Shown here: positions 25,289 through 33,317 of the stretch, in pieces
How the letters are laid out: the number at the start of each line of letters is the position of its first letter
How positions within the stretch are numbered: position 1 is the stretch's first letter
Assembly: GCA_903642215.1 (NCBI GenBank)
Contig: CAHJWG010000002.1
Span: forward strand, 281,720 to 345,719
DNA from: Sphingobacteriaceae bacterium
GTDB lineage: Bacteria > Bacteroidota > Bacteroidia > Sphingobacteriales > Sphingobacteriaceae
Length of the DNA stretch: 64,000 nucleotides
Direction: 5' to 3'
Notes under the pieces: model-generated
The model's input: the letters and a program-made list of their open reading frames with translations, nothing else
Databases searched by the model: none
Told to the model about the DNA's origin: nothing
Made by a program: the position numbers and the translations under genes

Positions 25289-26344
25289 ATGAGCTTAAAA
25301 ACTTTTACTTATAATCAGGATTTTCAACTGGAATCCGGGAAGCAGTTAAAACGGCTGGAAATCGGCTACCATACATTTGGCGAATTAAATGCACAAAAAA
25401 ATAATGTAGTTTGGGTTTGCCATGCGTTAACAGCAAATTCGGATGTGTTGGATTGGTGGCCGGGTTTGTTTGGCGAAAAAGCTTTGTTTAATCCTCAGGA
25501 ACATTTTATTGTTTGTGCCAATATTTTGGGTTCGGCTTACGGTACCACTAATCCTTTGAGCATCAATCCAAAAAGTGAGGAACCATATTATTTATCATTC
25601 CCGGTTTTTACTATCCGCGATGTTGTAAAAGCGCATCAGTTACTGGCAAATTGGTTGAATTTAGATAAAATTGAAGTATTAATCGGAGGTTCTTTAGGCG
25701 GACAACAAGCAGTAGAATGGGCCATTACGGAACCCAAAAAAATAAATCAACTGATTATTCTGGCCACCAATGCAAAGCATTCTCCCTGGGGAATTGCTTT
25801 TAACGAATCGCAAAGATTGTGTTTAACAGCCGATCCTACTTTTTATAAAAGTTTGCCGAATGGAGGAAATGCCGGGTTAAAAGCAGCACGGAGTTTGGCA
25901 CTTCTTTCCTATCGCAGTTATAAAACGTATGCGATAACACAAGCTGAGGATGATCTCCATAAAAAAGATTCCTTTAACGCTTCCTCCTATCAAAATTATC
26001 AGGGACAAAAATTAGTAAACCGCTTTAATGCTTACAGTTACTGGTACTTAACTAAAGTAATGGATAGCCATAATGTTGCCCGGAACCGGATCAGTTTTGA
26101 AAACGCTTTAGGCCGTATTAAAGCACGAACGTTGATTATTGCAATTGCTTCGGATATATTATTTCCACCCGAAGAACAACGCTTTTTAGCAAGGCACATT
26201 CCTGATGCTTCTTTTACAGAAGTAAAATCTTTATTCGGTCATGATGGCTTTTTGATTGAAACAGAAGCTTTAAGCAGGATTATACAATTGTTTTTAAAAC
26301 AAGCATTTACAGAAGAAATTTCTGAAGTTGCCGGAATTATTTAA
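25289..26344 (+). CDS. metX: Homoserine O-acetyltransferase
   Basis: 351-residue alpha/beta hydrolase-fold enzyme that acetylates L-homoserine with acetyl-CoA in methionine synthesis. VWVCHALTANSDVLDWWPGL carries the oxyanion-side motif, the nucleophile is Ser135 in LIGGSLGGQQAVEWA, the acid lies in AIASDILFPPEE, and the His in FGHDGFLIE. GSAYGTTNPLSINP is typical of MetX. It is controlled by the SAM riboswitch upstream and followed after two bases by homoserine dehydrogenase. A motif copy (26205-26216) encodes DASFT. Confidence 0.94.
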   Translation: MSLKTFTYNQDFQLESGKQLKRLEIGYHTFGELNAQKNNVVWVCHALTANSDVLDWWPGLFGEKALFNPQEHFIVCANILGSAYGTTNPLSINPKSEEPYYLSFPVFTIRDVVKAHQLLANWLNLDKIEVLIGGSLGGQQAVEWAITEPKKINQLIILATNAKHSPWGIAFNESQRLCLTADPTFYKSLPNGGNAGLKAARSLALLSYRSYKTYAITQAEDDLHKKDSFNASSYQNYQGQKLVNRFNAYSYWYLTKVMDSHNVARNRISFENALGRIKARTLIIAIASDILFPPEEQRFLARHIPDASFTEVKSLFGHDGFLIETEALSRIIQLFLKQAFTEEISEVAGII

Positions 26345-26346
26345 TT

Positions 26347-27531
26347 ATGAGTAAAAAATTAACTATCGGACTTTTTGGTTTTGGCGTAGTTGGCCAGGGT
26401 TTGTATGATATCGTTAAAACTAAAAACCTCAATTTAGAAATTGTACGTTTTGTGATTAAAAATGCTGAAAAGAAACGATCACTTTCCGGAGAATTATTTT
26501 CTACCGATAAAAACAGTATTCTCCAAGATCCAAACATTAACACCGTTGTCGAACTGATTAATGATACAGAAGCAGCTTTCGAGATTGTTTCGGCGGCAAT
26601 GAAAGCGGGCAAGAATGTAGTTTCGGCCAGTAAAAAAATGATTGCGCTGCATTTAGCAGAACTGATTAACCTGCAGCATCAATACGGGACTTCGCTTTTA
26701 TATGAAGGTGCGGTTTGCGGCAGTATTCCGATCATCCGGAACCTGGAGGAATATTATGATAATGAACTGCTGCATTCTATCAGCGGAATATTTAACGGCT
26801 CTTCAAATTACATTTTATCGAAAGGATTTAACGAAGGCCTGGATTATCATACCGCTTTAAAACAAGCTCAGGATTTAGGTTTTGCAGAAACCGATCCAAC
26901 AATGGATGTGGGTGGCTATGATGCAAAGTTTAAATTGGTTATTGCTGCTTATCACGCTTACGGGATTGTGGTAAAACCAGCAGATATTTTTAATCTCGGC
27001 ATACAAAATATATCTGTACAAGATATTCAGTATGCGAAGGAGAAAAACTTAAAAATCAAACTGATACCTTCTGCACAAAAAATTGGCGATCAATATGTTT
27101 CGCTATATGTGTTACCGAAATTCATCAGTAAAAAAGAGCTTTTGTATAACGTAGATTATGAGTACAACGGCGTGATCGTACAGGCTGCTTTTGCAGATCA
27201 GCAGTTCTTTTTTGGGAAAGGTGCCGGCGGACATCCAACAGGTTCGGCTGTTCTGTCAGATATTACTGCGCTGCGTTATGATTATCATTATGAATACAAA
27301 AAAGCTGCCGATACCGGCGGATTGCAGTTTACAAATAACATCAGCCTCAATATTTATTTACGTTACCACGACGAGCATTTAATTGAAGCTTTAGGCTTTG
27401 ATCATATCAGTGAACGGTTTTATTCTGATAATTTTAAATTTATTACAGGAAATATCAAATTAAAAAATCTGATTGAAAATGAACACCGTATATCACAAGA
27501 CAAAGCTTTTATAGCTGTAACCAACCGGTAA
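26347..27531 (+). CDS. hom: Homoserine dehydrogenase
   Basis: 394 residues. The N-terminal Rossmann fold starts TIGLFGFGVVGQGLYDIVK; the catalytic domain shows YEGAVCGSIPIIRNLEEYY, SISGIFNGSSNYILSKG, AETDPTMDVGGYDAKFKL and KGAGGHPTGSAVLSDI. It makes homoserine, the substrate of MetX, from aspartate semialdehyde. It starts two bases after metX, so both are under the SAM riboswitch. The C-terminal part (about 310-394) is shorter than a full ACT domain. No aspartokinase fusion. Confidence 0.94.
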   Translation: MSKKLTIGLFGFGVVGQGLYDIVKTKNLNLEIVRFVIKNAEKKRSLSGELFSTDKNSILQDPNINTVVELINDTEAAFEIVSAAMKAGKNVVSASKKMIALHLAELINLQHQYGTSLLYEGAVCGSIPIIRNLEEYYDNELLHSISGIFNGSSNYILSKGFNEGLDYHTALKQAQDLGFAETDPTMDVGGYDAKFKLVIAAYHAYGIVVKPADIFNLGIQNISVQDIQYAKEKNLKIKLIPSAQKIGDQYVSLYVLPKFISKKELLYNVDYEYNGVIVQAAFADQQFFFGKGAGGHPTGSAVLSDITALRYDYHYEYKKAADTGGLQFTNNISLNIYLRYHDEHLIEALGFDHISERFYSDNFKFITGNIKLKNLIENEHRISQDKAFIAVTNR

Positions 27532-27593
27532 GCGTTATAAAAGGGCTGATATAAGTTTTGTAGTAGATTTCTTTTATCAGATTTAAATTGTTG

Positions 27594-27627
27594 AAGAGGT
27601 GCACCTGGTCAGTGCCCTCTTTTTTTG
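27594..27627 (+). terminator. Terminator of the metX-hom operon
   Basis: AAGAGG and GCAC pair with GTGC and CCTCTT around a seven-base loop, with one bulged T, followed by a seven-T run. Confidence 0.8.
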
Positions 27628-27701
27628 TTTTACAGTTTTGCTAATATTAAAACTTAATTCAACAATTTTTTTATGTTTGCAATAACAGCCCGATTCGCAA
27701 T

Positions 27702-28868
27702 ATGTCAGCCTTTTCAAATTTTCTTTTACAAAAAAAAACTTCTCTGTTTATATGGTTTGGGTTGAGTTTTTTTGTGGCGATGAAACAGGTATTCGGCCAT
27801 ATTCATAACAATTACTTCATTTACAAATACACTTTCTTCAATTTAATTCATCAGCATAATTTATACTTGCCGCAGCCGGAGCATTATTTAGATGTAAACC
27901 ATTACGGGCCGCTTTTCGGAATTTTTATTGCGCCTTTTGTATGGTGGCCAGATCATTTGGGCGCAGGCTTATGGGTGATGTTTAATGCGTTTATTTTGTT
28001 TGTAGCAATTAAGCAGTTACCAATAGTTAACCATCAGAAAAACATCATCTTATTGCTTTGTGCACACGAATTAATGACTGCTTCTTTTAGTACACAATTT
28101 AATCCGTGCATGACAGCAATTATTTTGTTGAGCTTTGTTTTTATAAGGCAAAAAAATGATTTGTGGGCAGCTTGTGTTATTATTTTGGGCACTTATATTA
28201 AACTGTACGGGATTGTTGGTTTAGCTTTTTTCTTTTTTTCAGATCAGAAACTGAAGTTTGTTGCCAGTCTGGTTTTTTGGTCTATTGTATTTTTTTTACT
28301 GCCGATGACCGTCTCTTCGCCAAAATTTATAATCCAAACTTACCAGGATTGGTTTCATGACTTGATACACAAAAATGATGAAAATTCAGAATCTTTGATG
28401 CAAGATATTTCGGTAATGGGTATGGTTCATCGGATATTTCATCTATCAAAAATTTATAATTTATATATTTTATTTTTTGCAATCACTATATTTGGTTCTT
28501 GTTATCAATTTGTACGAAAATACAAATACAGTAATTATCAACTACTAGTTCTGAGTTCTACTTTAATATTCACAGTTTTATTTAGCTCTGGTTCAGAATC
28601 TCCTACCTACATCATTGCTTTTGTTGGTGTAGCAATATGGTTTATCAATCTGAAAAGACCGCTGACTAATTTACATATTGGACTGATGATTTTTGCTTTT
28701 ATTTTAACGAGCCTTTCACCTTCTGATCTTTTCCCTAAAAATATCAAAACAGAGTATATAGTAAAATTTGCTTTAAAAGCACTTCCTTGTTTTTTTATTT
28801 GGCTACATGTAATCTATGAAATTTATACTAGAAAATTTGATAATAGTATCTCTCAAATAGCCTCATGA
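27702..28868 (+). CDS. GT87/DUF2029-type membrane glycosyltransferase
   Basis: 388 residues, about ten hydrophobic segments. The first extracytoplasmic loop carries YLDVNHYGPLFGIFIAPFVW, with the Asp-Tyr/His-Gly-Pro pattern of GT87 (DUF2029) polyprenyl-phosphate-sugar-dependent glycosyltransferases. It starts a three-gene overlapping cluster with a GT2 enzyme and a deacetylase, suggesting assembly and trimming of a cell-surface glycan. The region from about 28.4 kb is more AT-rich than the flanking housekeeping genes. Sugar and acceptor unknown. Confidence 0.8.
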   Translation: MSAFSNFLLQKKTSLFIWFGLSFFVAMKQVFGHIHNNYFIYKYTFFNLIHQHNLYLPQPEHYLDVNHYGPLFGIFIAPFVWWPDHLGAGLWVMFNAFILFVAIKQLPIVNHQKNIILLLCAHELMTASFSTQFNPCMTAIILLSFVFIRQKNDLWAACVIILGTYIKLYGIVGLAFFFFSDQKLKFVASLVFWSIVFFLLPMTVSSPKFIIQTYQDWFHDLIHKNDENSESLMQDISVMGMVHRIFHLSKIYNLYILFFAITIFGSCYQFVRKYKYSNYQLLVLSSTLIFTVLFSSGSESPTYIIAFVGVAIWFINLKRPLTNLHIGLMIFAFILTSLSPSDLFPKNIKTEYIVKFALKALPCFFIWLHVIYEIYTRKFDNSISQIAS

Positions 28869-29824
28869 ATCAACAAAAAGTATCAGTAATTGTACCAGCT
28901 CACAATGAAGAACTTAATATACCAACATTAATTTCCGCCTTAGCCGATACATTTCGAACCCTTGATTACGATTACGAAATTATTTTAATTGATGACGGAA
29001 GCTCAGACAATACTTTATCAGTACTTATAGACCAATCCAAAATTTATGAAAATGTATTTTATATAGAACTGTCAAAAAATTTTGGAAAAGATAATGCGCT
29101 AAAAGTTGGTATAGATCTTTCGCATGGTGATTGTGTAATTACTATGGATGCTGATTTGCAGCATCCCCCAAGCTTAATACCACAAATGCTTTCCTTGTGG
29201 CAACAAGGCTTTGATACTGTGTACACTTATCGTACGAATGATAATCCACATGCTAAAAAGAGTCAGAAAAAAACATCGAGGCTCTTTTATAAAATAATAA
29301 ATTTTTTATCGGATATAGAATTAGAAGATGGAATTGCAGATTTCCGTTTATTGGATAACAAGGTTGTCAGTCAAATAAAAAATGTTACCGAGTATGCAGT
29401 ATTTTTGCGTGGATTAATCAAGTGGGTTGGTTTTAAACAAATTGGTATTCCATATACTCCAGCAAAAAGGCATTTGGGAGAAGCTAGTTATTCATTTTAC
29501 AGTTTGATAAAACTAGCTATTAATGGTATTATGTCATTTAGCGTAAAACCTTTATACCTCGCTACTGGCATTGGATTATTTTTTTCAGTATTAGCTGTGT
29601 TCTATATACCATATGTACTAATTAGTTATTTTTCTGGATATTCTGTATCAGGCTGGGCTTCTTTGTTGGCTACAATTGTATTTTTTGGCGGCTTACAACT
29701 GATGGTTTTAGGAATTATCGGCATGTATCTCGGCAAACTTTTTATGCAGGCTAAGCAAAGGCCAAATTACATTGTACGCTCTTCAAACCTGGTAAACATC
29801 AATCATGATCTTGTTAAGTTTTGA
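28865..29824 (+). CDS. GT2 glycosyltransferase, DPM1/GtrB-like, membrane-anchored
   Basis: 319 residues. The GT-A domain (about 1-230) starts VSVIVPAHNEELNIPTLISA, with IILIDDGSSDNT, SKNFGKDNALKVG, the metal-binding TMDADLQHPP and DFRLLDNKVV. Two transmembrane helices follow (about 230-255 and 268-295). This is the architecture of polyprenyl-phosphate sugar synthases such as GtrB/ArnC, which would supply the lipid-linked sugar for the neighbouring GT87 enzyme. Overlaps it by four bases. Confidence 0.88.
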   Translation: MNQQKVSVIVPAHNEELNIPTLISALADTFRTLDYDYEIILIDDGSSDNTLSVLIDQSKIYENVFYIELSKNFGKDNALKVGIDLSHGDCVITMDADLQHPPSLIPQMLSLWQQGFDTVYTYRTNDNPHAKKSQKKTSRLFYKIINFLSDIELEDGIADFRLLDNKVVSQIKNVTEYAVFLRGLIKWVGFKQIGIPYTPAKRHLGEASYSFYSLIKLAINGIMSFSVKPLYLATGIGLFFSVLAVFYIPYVLISYFSGYSVSGWASLLATIVFFGGLQLMVLGIIGMYLGKLFMQAKQRPNYIVRSSNLVNINHDLVKF

Positions 29825-30584
29825 TATTGAAGAATTTGATATGCCGTTTGAATATGGCAGAACTATTTCTTTTGCTGATCAATTATCTATTTCTACCGAG
29901 GGAACAGAGCAAATTTTATCCTTGTTAAAACAGCACAATATCTGTGCTACCTTTTATTGCACCGCAAATTATGCTTTAAATAAACCTGATATCATAGCTA
30001 AAATAGTTGCAAACGGGCATGAAATAGCATCACACGGCTATTACCATTCTAATTTTAAAGTTGAACATTTAAGGCAGTCAAAAGAAGCATTGGAGCAGTT
30101 AACCCAAAAAAAAGTTTTAGGTTACCGGATGGCGAGAATGATGCCAGTAGATGAAAAAGAAATTTTTGAAGCAGGATATACTTATAATTCATCTATCAAT
30201 CCAACCTGGCTGCCGGGCAGATACAATAATTTTAAGAAACCACGCACCTGGTTTTACCAAAATCAGGTTTTACAATTACCATCTTCTGTAAGCCCTGTTA
30301 TTCGTTTTCCTCTATTTTGGTTAACGTTTCATAATTTACCATTTAGATTGATTAAATGGCTTTGTAATCAAACTTATAAAAAAGATGGTTATCTAAACTT
30401 GTATTTCCATCCCTGGGAATTTACTAATTTGAATCAGCCGGAACGTTTTAACTTTCCTAAACATGTTGTAAAAAATACCGGGCAAGCATTTGTAAATCGA
30501 ATTTCGACATTTATTATCTGGGCGAAGAGTAAAAACTATCCTTTTGGTACAACTCAAAATTTTATAAAAAAAATCAATAGATAG
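29805..30584 (+). CDS. Polysaccharide deacetylase (NodB homology)
   Basis: 259 residues with LLSFDIEEFDMPFEYG (metal Asp), ICATFYCTANYAL, the metal His pair in GHEIASHGYYHSN, YRMARMMPVD and a C-terminal YFHPWEF box resembling DUF3473-type deacetylases of exopolysaccharide loci. It probably removes N-acetyl groups from a glycan made by the two genes upstream. It overlaps the GT2 gene by 20 bases, so translation is coupled. No signal peptide, suggesting action at the cytoplasmic face or on lipid-linked intermediates. Confidence 0.86.
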   Translation: MILLSFDIEEFDMPFEYGRTISFADQLSISTEGTEQILSLLKQHNICATFYCTANYALNKPDIIAKIVANGHEIASHGYYHSNFKVEHLRQSKEALEQLTQKKVLGYRMARMMPVDEKEIFEAGYTYNSSINPTWLPGRYNNFKKPRTWFYQNQVLQLPSSVSPVIRFPLFWLTFHNLPFRLIKWLCNQTYKKDGYLNLYFHPWEFTNLNQPERFNFPKHVVKNTGQAFVNRISTFIIWAKSKNYPFGTTQNFIKKINR

Positions 30585-30616
30585 TGTATTACTATTATTA
30601 AATAGTAATACACTAT
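30581..30616. repeat. Perfect 14-base palindrome between convergent genes
   Basis: ATAGTGTATTACTA (30581-30594) and TAGTAATACACTAT (30603-30616) are perfect reverse complements with an eight-base loop. It overlaps the deacetylase stop and faces the stop of the gene at 30622. It may serve as a bidirectional terminator, though no long T run follows; similar ATTACTAAAT/AAATAGTAA words occur upstream of the 30622-31347 gene. Confidence 0.7.
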
Positions 30617-30621
30617 ATGTA

Positions 30622-31347
30622 CTAAATTAAAACCTTTCTTATTTTTCTTAGTATAGCTTCCAAAATTTGTAAATCTTCTTCATCCTTGATATTGATTTTG
30701 GTATTAATCCCCGGGCCTGAGAGTTGTAATATATAGCCCTCAGATTTTTCGTTAGTAAAAGAAGTATCGGTAGAGTTAATAAGCTCTTTTTCTATCGGTT
30801 GCTGCTCAACCTTAGAAACAAGATGTGTTTCTTTAATTTCATTTTTTGTAGAAGTAGAATCAGGTACATTCGGTTCATCTACAGTTTGAATAACATTGGC
30901 ACTATTTAGTAAATTATAAGTTTTTAAACCATCTGTAAAATAACCGGCAACTCGTCCGGCTGTATTTTCTTCTATACCAAATTCACGAATCAGTATTTTA
31001 TCCAGCATTGTAATCGGTAATTCTTTTCCTTTAAATTTTTCATAAAGAATTGAAAATACTTGTGGCGATAAGAAAGCTTTTTGCAGCAGCCCGATCCGTT
31101 CTGTATTTGTGTAAGAATGTTTAATTAGTTTATATTCTTCTGAAATAGTAATAATACCTTTTTCAGAATTAACTAATGTAAACTTTTGGGCAGAAGAAAT
31201 AATCACCATAAAACCTCCGCTTATTTTCCGCTGCATTTTTTGGGCACAATTTTCGATGGAACAACTTCCTCCTAACGCATCTACTGCTTCAGCTAATTCA
31301 TAAGCTTTTTGAAAAGATGCTAACGGATAGTTTAAATTTTTAGGCAT
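30622..31347 (-). CDS. Hypothetical protein, winged-helix/DUF5343-like N-terminus
   Basis: 241 residues. The first half (MPKNLNYPLASFQKAYELAE to about 135) is helical with two winged-helix-like units: ALGGSCSIENCAQKM, FTLVNSEKGIITISEEYKL and AFLSPQVFSILYEKFKGKEL. This resembles DUF5343-type proteins. A low-complexity Thr/Glu/Lys linker (about 150-205) follows, then GYILQLSGPGINTKINIKDE and a terminal basic helix. A DNA-associated role is plausible. The coding sequence is AT-rich and flanked by matching palindromic words. A motif copy (30756) encodes DTSFT within the linker. Confidence 0.6.
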   Translation of the reverse strand: MPKNLNYPLASFQKAYELAEAVDALGGSCSIENCAQKMQRKISGGFMVIISSAQKFTLVNSEKGIITISEEYKLIKHSYTNTERIGLLQKAFLSPQVFSILYEKFKGKELPITMLDKILIREFGIEENTAGRVAGYFTDGLKTYNLLNSANVIQTVDEPNVPDSTSTKNEIKETHLVSKVEQQPIEKELINSTDTSFTNEKSEGYILQLSGPGINTKINIKDEEDLQILEAILRKIRKVLI

Positions 31348-31380
31348 AAGTATAAAATAGGAAATTCAAAAGTAAATAAT

Positions 31381-31430
31381 TACTATTACTAAATAGATAA
31401 TGTTAGAATTAAATAGTAAATTTAGTAATA
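31381..31430. promoter_or_regulatory. Cluster of inverted AT-rich operator-like sites
   Basis: TATTACTAAAT at 31384-31394 and its exact reverse complement ATTTAGTAATA at 31420-31430 lie 34-83 bases upstream of the 30622-31347 gene, with AAATAGTAAATTTAGTAATA forming a near-palindrome. Possibly an autoregulatory operator. Confidence 0.45.
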
Positions 31431-31509
31431 TAAATATCATCTACTAAATTGTAAAGATTTTTTCATTTTCAACTAAATGCTTAAATTTATTGCTGATTAA
31501 TTTTGATAA

Positions 31510-31641
31510 ATGAAACCTATCGTATTTAAAATAGCTGCATTAATGTTGATTGTTTCAGTTATTGGATTAGGTTGTGCTAAACAGCAATACCGTGCACGTA
31601 GTAAAAAATATCCGCATGAAATCCCTCAAAAACAACATTAA
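31510..31641 (+). CDS. Small lipoprotein, 43 residues
   Basis: ATG at 31510 opens MKPIVFKIAALMLIVSVIGL, then GCAKQQYRARSKKYPHEIPQ and a stop at 31639-31641. The basic N-terminus, hydrophobic core and GLGC lipobox (Cys at 22) make a standard lipoprotein signal, leaving a mature chain of only about 22 basic residues. Such short lipoproteins are common but usually missed in Bacteroidota annotation. Function unknown. A motif copy (31704-31715) follows its stop. Confidence 0.65.
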   Translation: MKPIVFKIAALMLIVSVIGLGCAKQQYRARSKKYPHEIPQKQH

Positions 31642-31703
31642 CTACATTTTAAGATTATTCTGGAACTTCTAAGAGGTTATTAAATTTTGTCCGGTTTGTT
31701 TCC

Positions 31704-31857
31704 ATGCTTCTTTTATCACTTAAAAAAATATCGATTTTAAAGTTTTTCTAATCGATGTTAACCTCCAACTTTAGGATAAAACAAAAAAGTAAAAACTAAT
31801 TACCGCAGCAAAATAGAAATTAAAATAGTAATAGAATTCAACCTATAAAAGAAGTAT
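31704..31857. repeat. Inverted pair of dispersed motif copies
   Basis: ATGCTTCTTTTA (31704-31715, followed by TCACTTAAAAAAA) faces TAAAAGAAGTAT (31846-31857). The second shares its last base with the TGA stop of the E2 gene. Between them nothing else is recognisable. Confidence 0.7.
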
Positions 31858-33287
31858 CAGATTTCGCGTTTGGAATCCCAGCTTTCCAGATAGTCTGCTA
31901 CTTTTTTAATGAACATTCCGCCTAAAGAACCATCAATAATTCGGTGGTCGTAAGAAAGTGATAAGTACATCATCTGCCGGATGGCAATCATATCACCGGA
32001 TGCTGTTTCTATAACTGCAGGTTTTTTCTTGATTACACCAACAGCTAATATTGCAGCTTGCGGCTGGTTAATAATCGGCGTACCCATAATATTACCAAAA
32101 GAACCGATATTGGTGATGGTAAAAGTGCCGTCTTGTGCTTCTTCAGGCCGAAGTTTATTGTTGCGTGCACGGTTTGCCAAATCGTTTACAGCTTTGGTAA
32201 TGCCCAGTAAGTTTAACTGATCAGCATTTTTGATTACCGGAACAATCAGATTTCCGCTTGGCAAAGCCGTAGCCATACCAATATTAATATTTTTTTTACG
32301 AATAATCTGCGTTCCGTTTATCGAAACGTTAACCATCGGCATATCTTTTAAAGCTTTGGCAACAACTTCTATAAAAATCGGTGTAAAAGTGATTTTTTCA
32401 CCTTCCCGCTTTTCAAATGAAGCTTTGTGTTTTTCGCGCCAAAGAACCAAATTAGTCACATCAGCCTCGATGAAAGAAGTTACGTGCGGAGCAGTTTGCT
32501 TGCTAATTACCATATGGTCGGCAATCAGTTTCCGCATCCGGTCCATTTCAATTATTTCATCTCCGGCAAAAACATTTGAAACCGGACGTTCCGGGTGTAT
32601 ATTTTCTTTGATCTGCGGTTGATCAATCGTTTTATTTCCTGCAAAAATTGTTTCTTCCGGGAGTGAAATATGTTCCGGCTGAAAACTATTGTTAATCGGT
32701 TTTACAGAAGGATTTCGGTTTTGCAGATAATTCAGCAAGTCGTCTTTAGTTAAACGACCATCAGAACCTGTTCCTTTTATCTGCTCCAGTTCGTTTTGTT
32801 TTATCCCTTCCTGTGCGGCAATGCTCCGTACCAAAGGCGAATAAAAACGAATCTGATCATTGGCAGCAGCAATCGGTGTAACCGGCTTTTGTGCCAGAAG
32901 TTCTAATCCCGGAACCAAAACCGGTTGCGGCGATGCTTCTTTTACCGGTGCTTTTTCTGCGGATGTTTCTTTTACCGGTACTTTTTCTTGCTGCGGGATT
33001 GCCGGTGGCATTTGTACCGGAGCTTTAACCACATTTTCCTGGTCAATATTTGTTTCGATCAAGGCGAGTACCGCACCAACCTGCGCAACTTCATCAACTT
33101 TAAAAAACAGTTTTGATAGTTTTCCTTTCACCGGGGAAACTACTTCAGAATCTACTTTATCCGTTGCAATTTCTACCACGGCATCATCCGGTTCAATCAT
33201 GTCGCCGGGCGTTTTCAGCCATTTTATTATTGTAGCTTCGGCAACGCTTTCGCCCATTCTCGGCAGTAATAATTCGTATAAAGCCAT
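31857..33287 (-). CDS. 2-oxo acid dehydrogenase E2 (dihydrolipoyl acyltransferase)
   Basis: 476 residues. Lipoyl domain at about 1-80 (LPRMGESVAEATIIKWLKTP, lipoyl-Lys in EIATDKVDSEV), a Pro/Ala/Lys linker with a PVKEAS/PVKETS repeat, E3/E1-binding domain (YSPLVRSIAAQEGIKQNELE, GTGSDGRLTKDDLLNYL), and the catalytic domain ending LSYDHRIIDGSLGGMF with His and Asp of the active site. Closest in layout to branched-chain or 2-oxoglutarate E2 proteins. E1 and E3 genes are not in the window. Transcribed after cinA with a 30-base gap. Confidence 0.9.
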   Translation of the reverse strand: MALYELLLPRMGESVAEATIIKWLKTPGDMIEPDDAVVEIATDKVDSEVVSPVKGKLSKLFFKVDEVAQVGAVLALIETNIDQENVVKAPVQMPPAIPQQEKVPVKETSAEKAPVKEASPQPVLVPGLELLAQKPVTPIAAANDQIRFYSPLVRSIAAQEGIKQNELEQIKGTGSDGRLTKDDLLNYLQNRNPSVKPINNSFQPEHISLPEETIFAGNKTIDQPQIKENIHPERPVSNVFAGDEIIEMDRMRKLIADHMVISKQTAPHVTSFIEADVTNLVLWREKHKASFEKREGEKITFTPIFIEVVAKALKDMPMVNVSINGTQIIRKKNINIGMATALPSGNLIVPVIKNADQLNLLGITKAVNDLANRARNNKLRPEEAQDGTFTITNIGSFGNIMGTPIINQPQAAILAVGVIKKKPAVIETASGDMIAIRQMMYLSLSYDHRIIDGSLGGMFIKKVADYLESWDSKREI

Positions 33288-33317
33288 TCTTTGATTTTGG
33301 TCGGATAAAATTACGTT

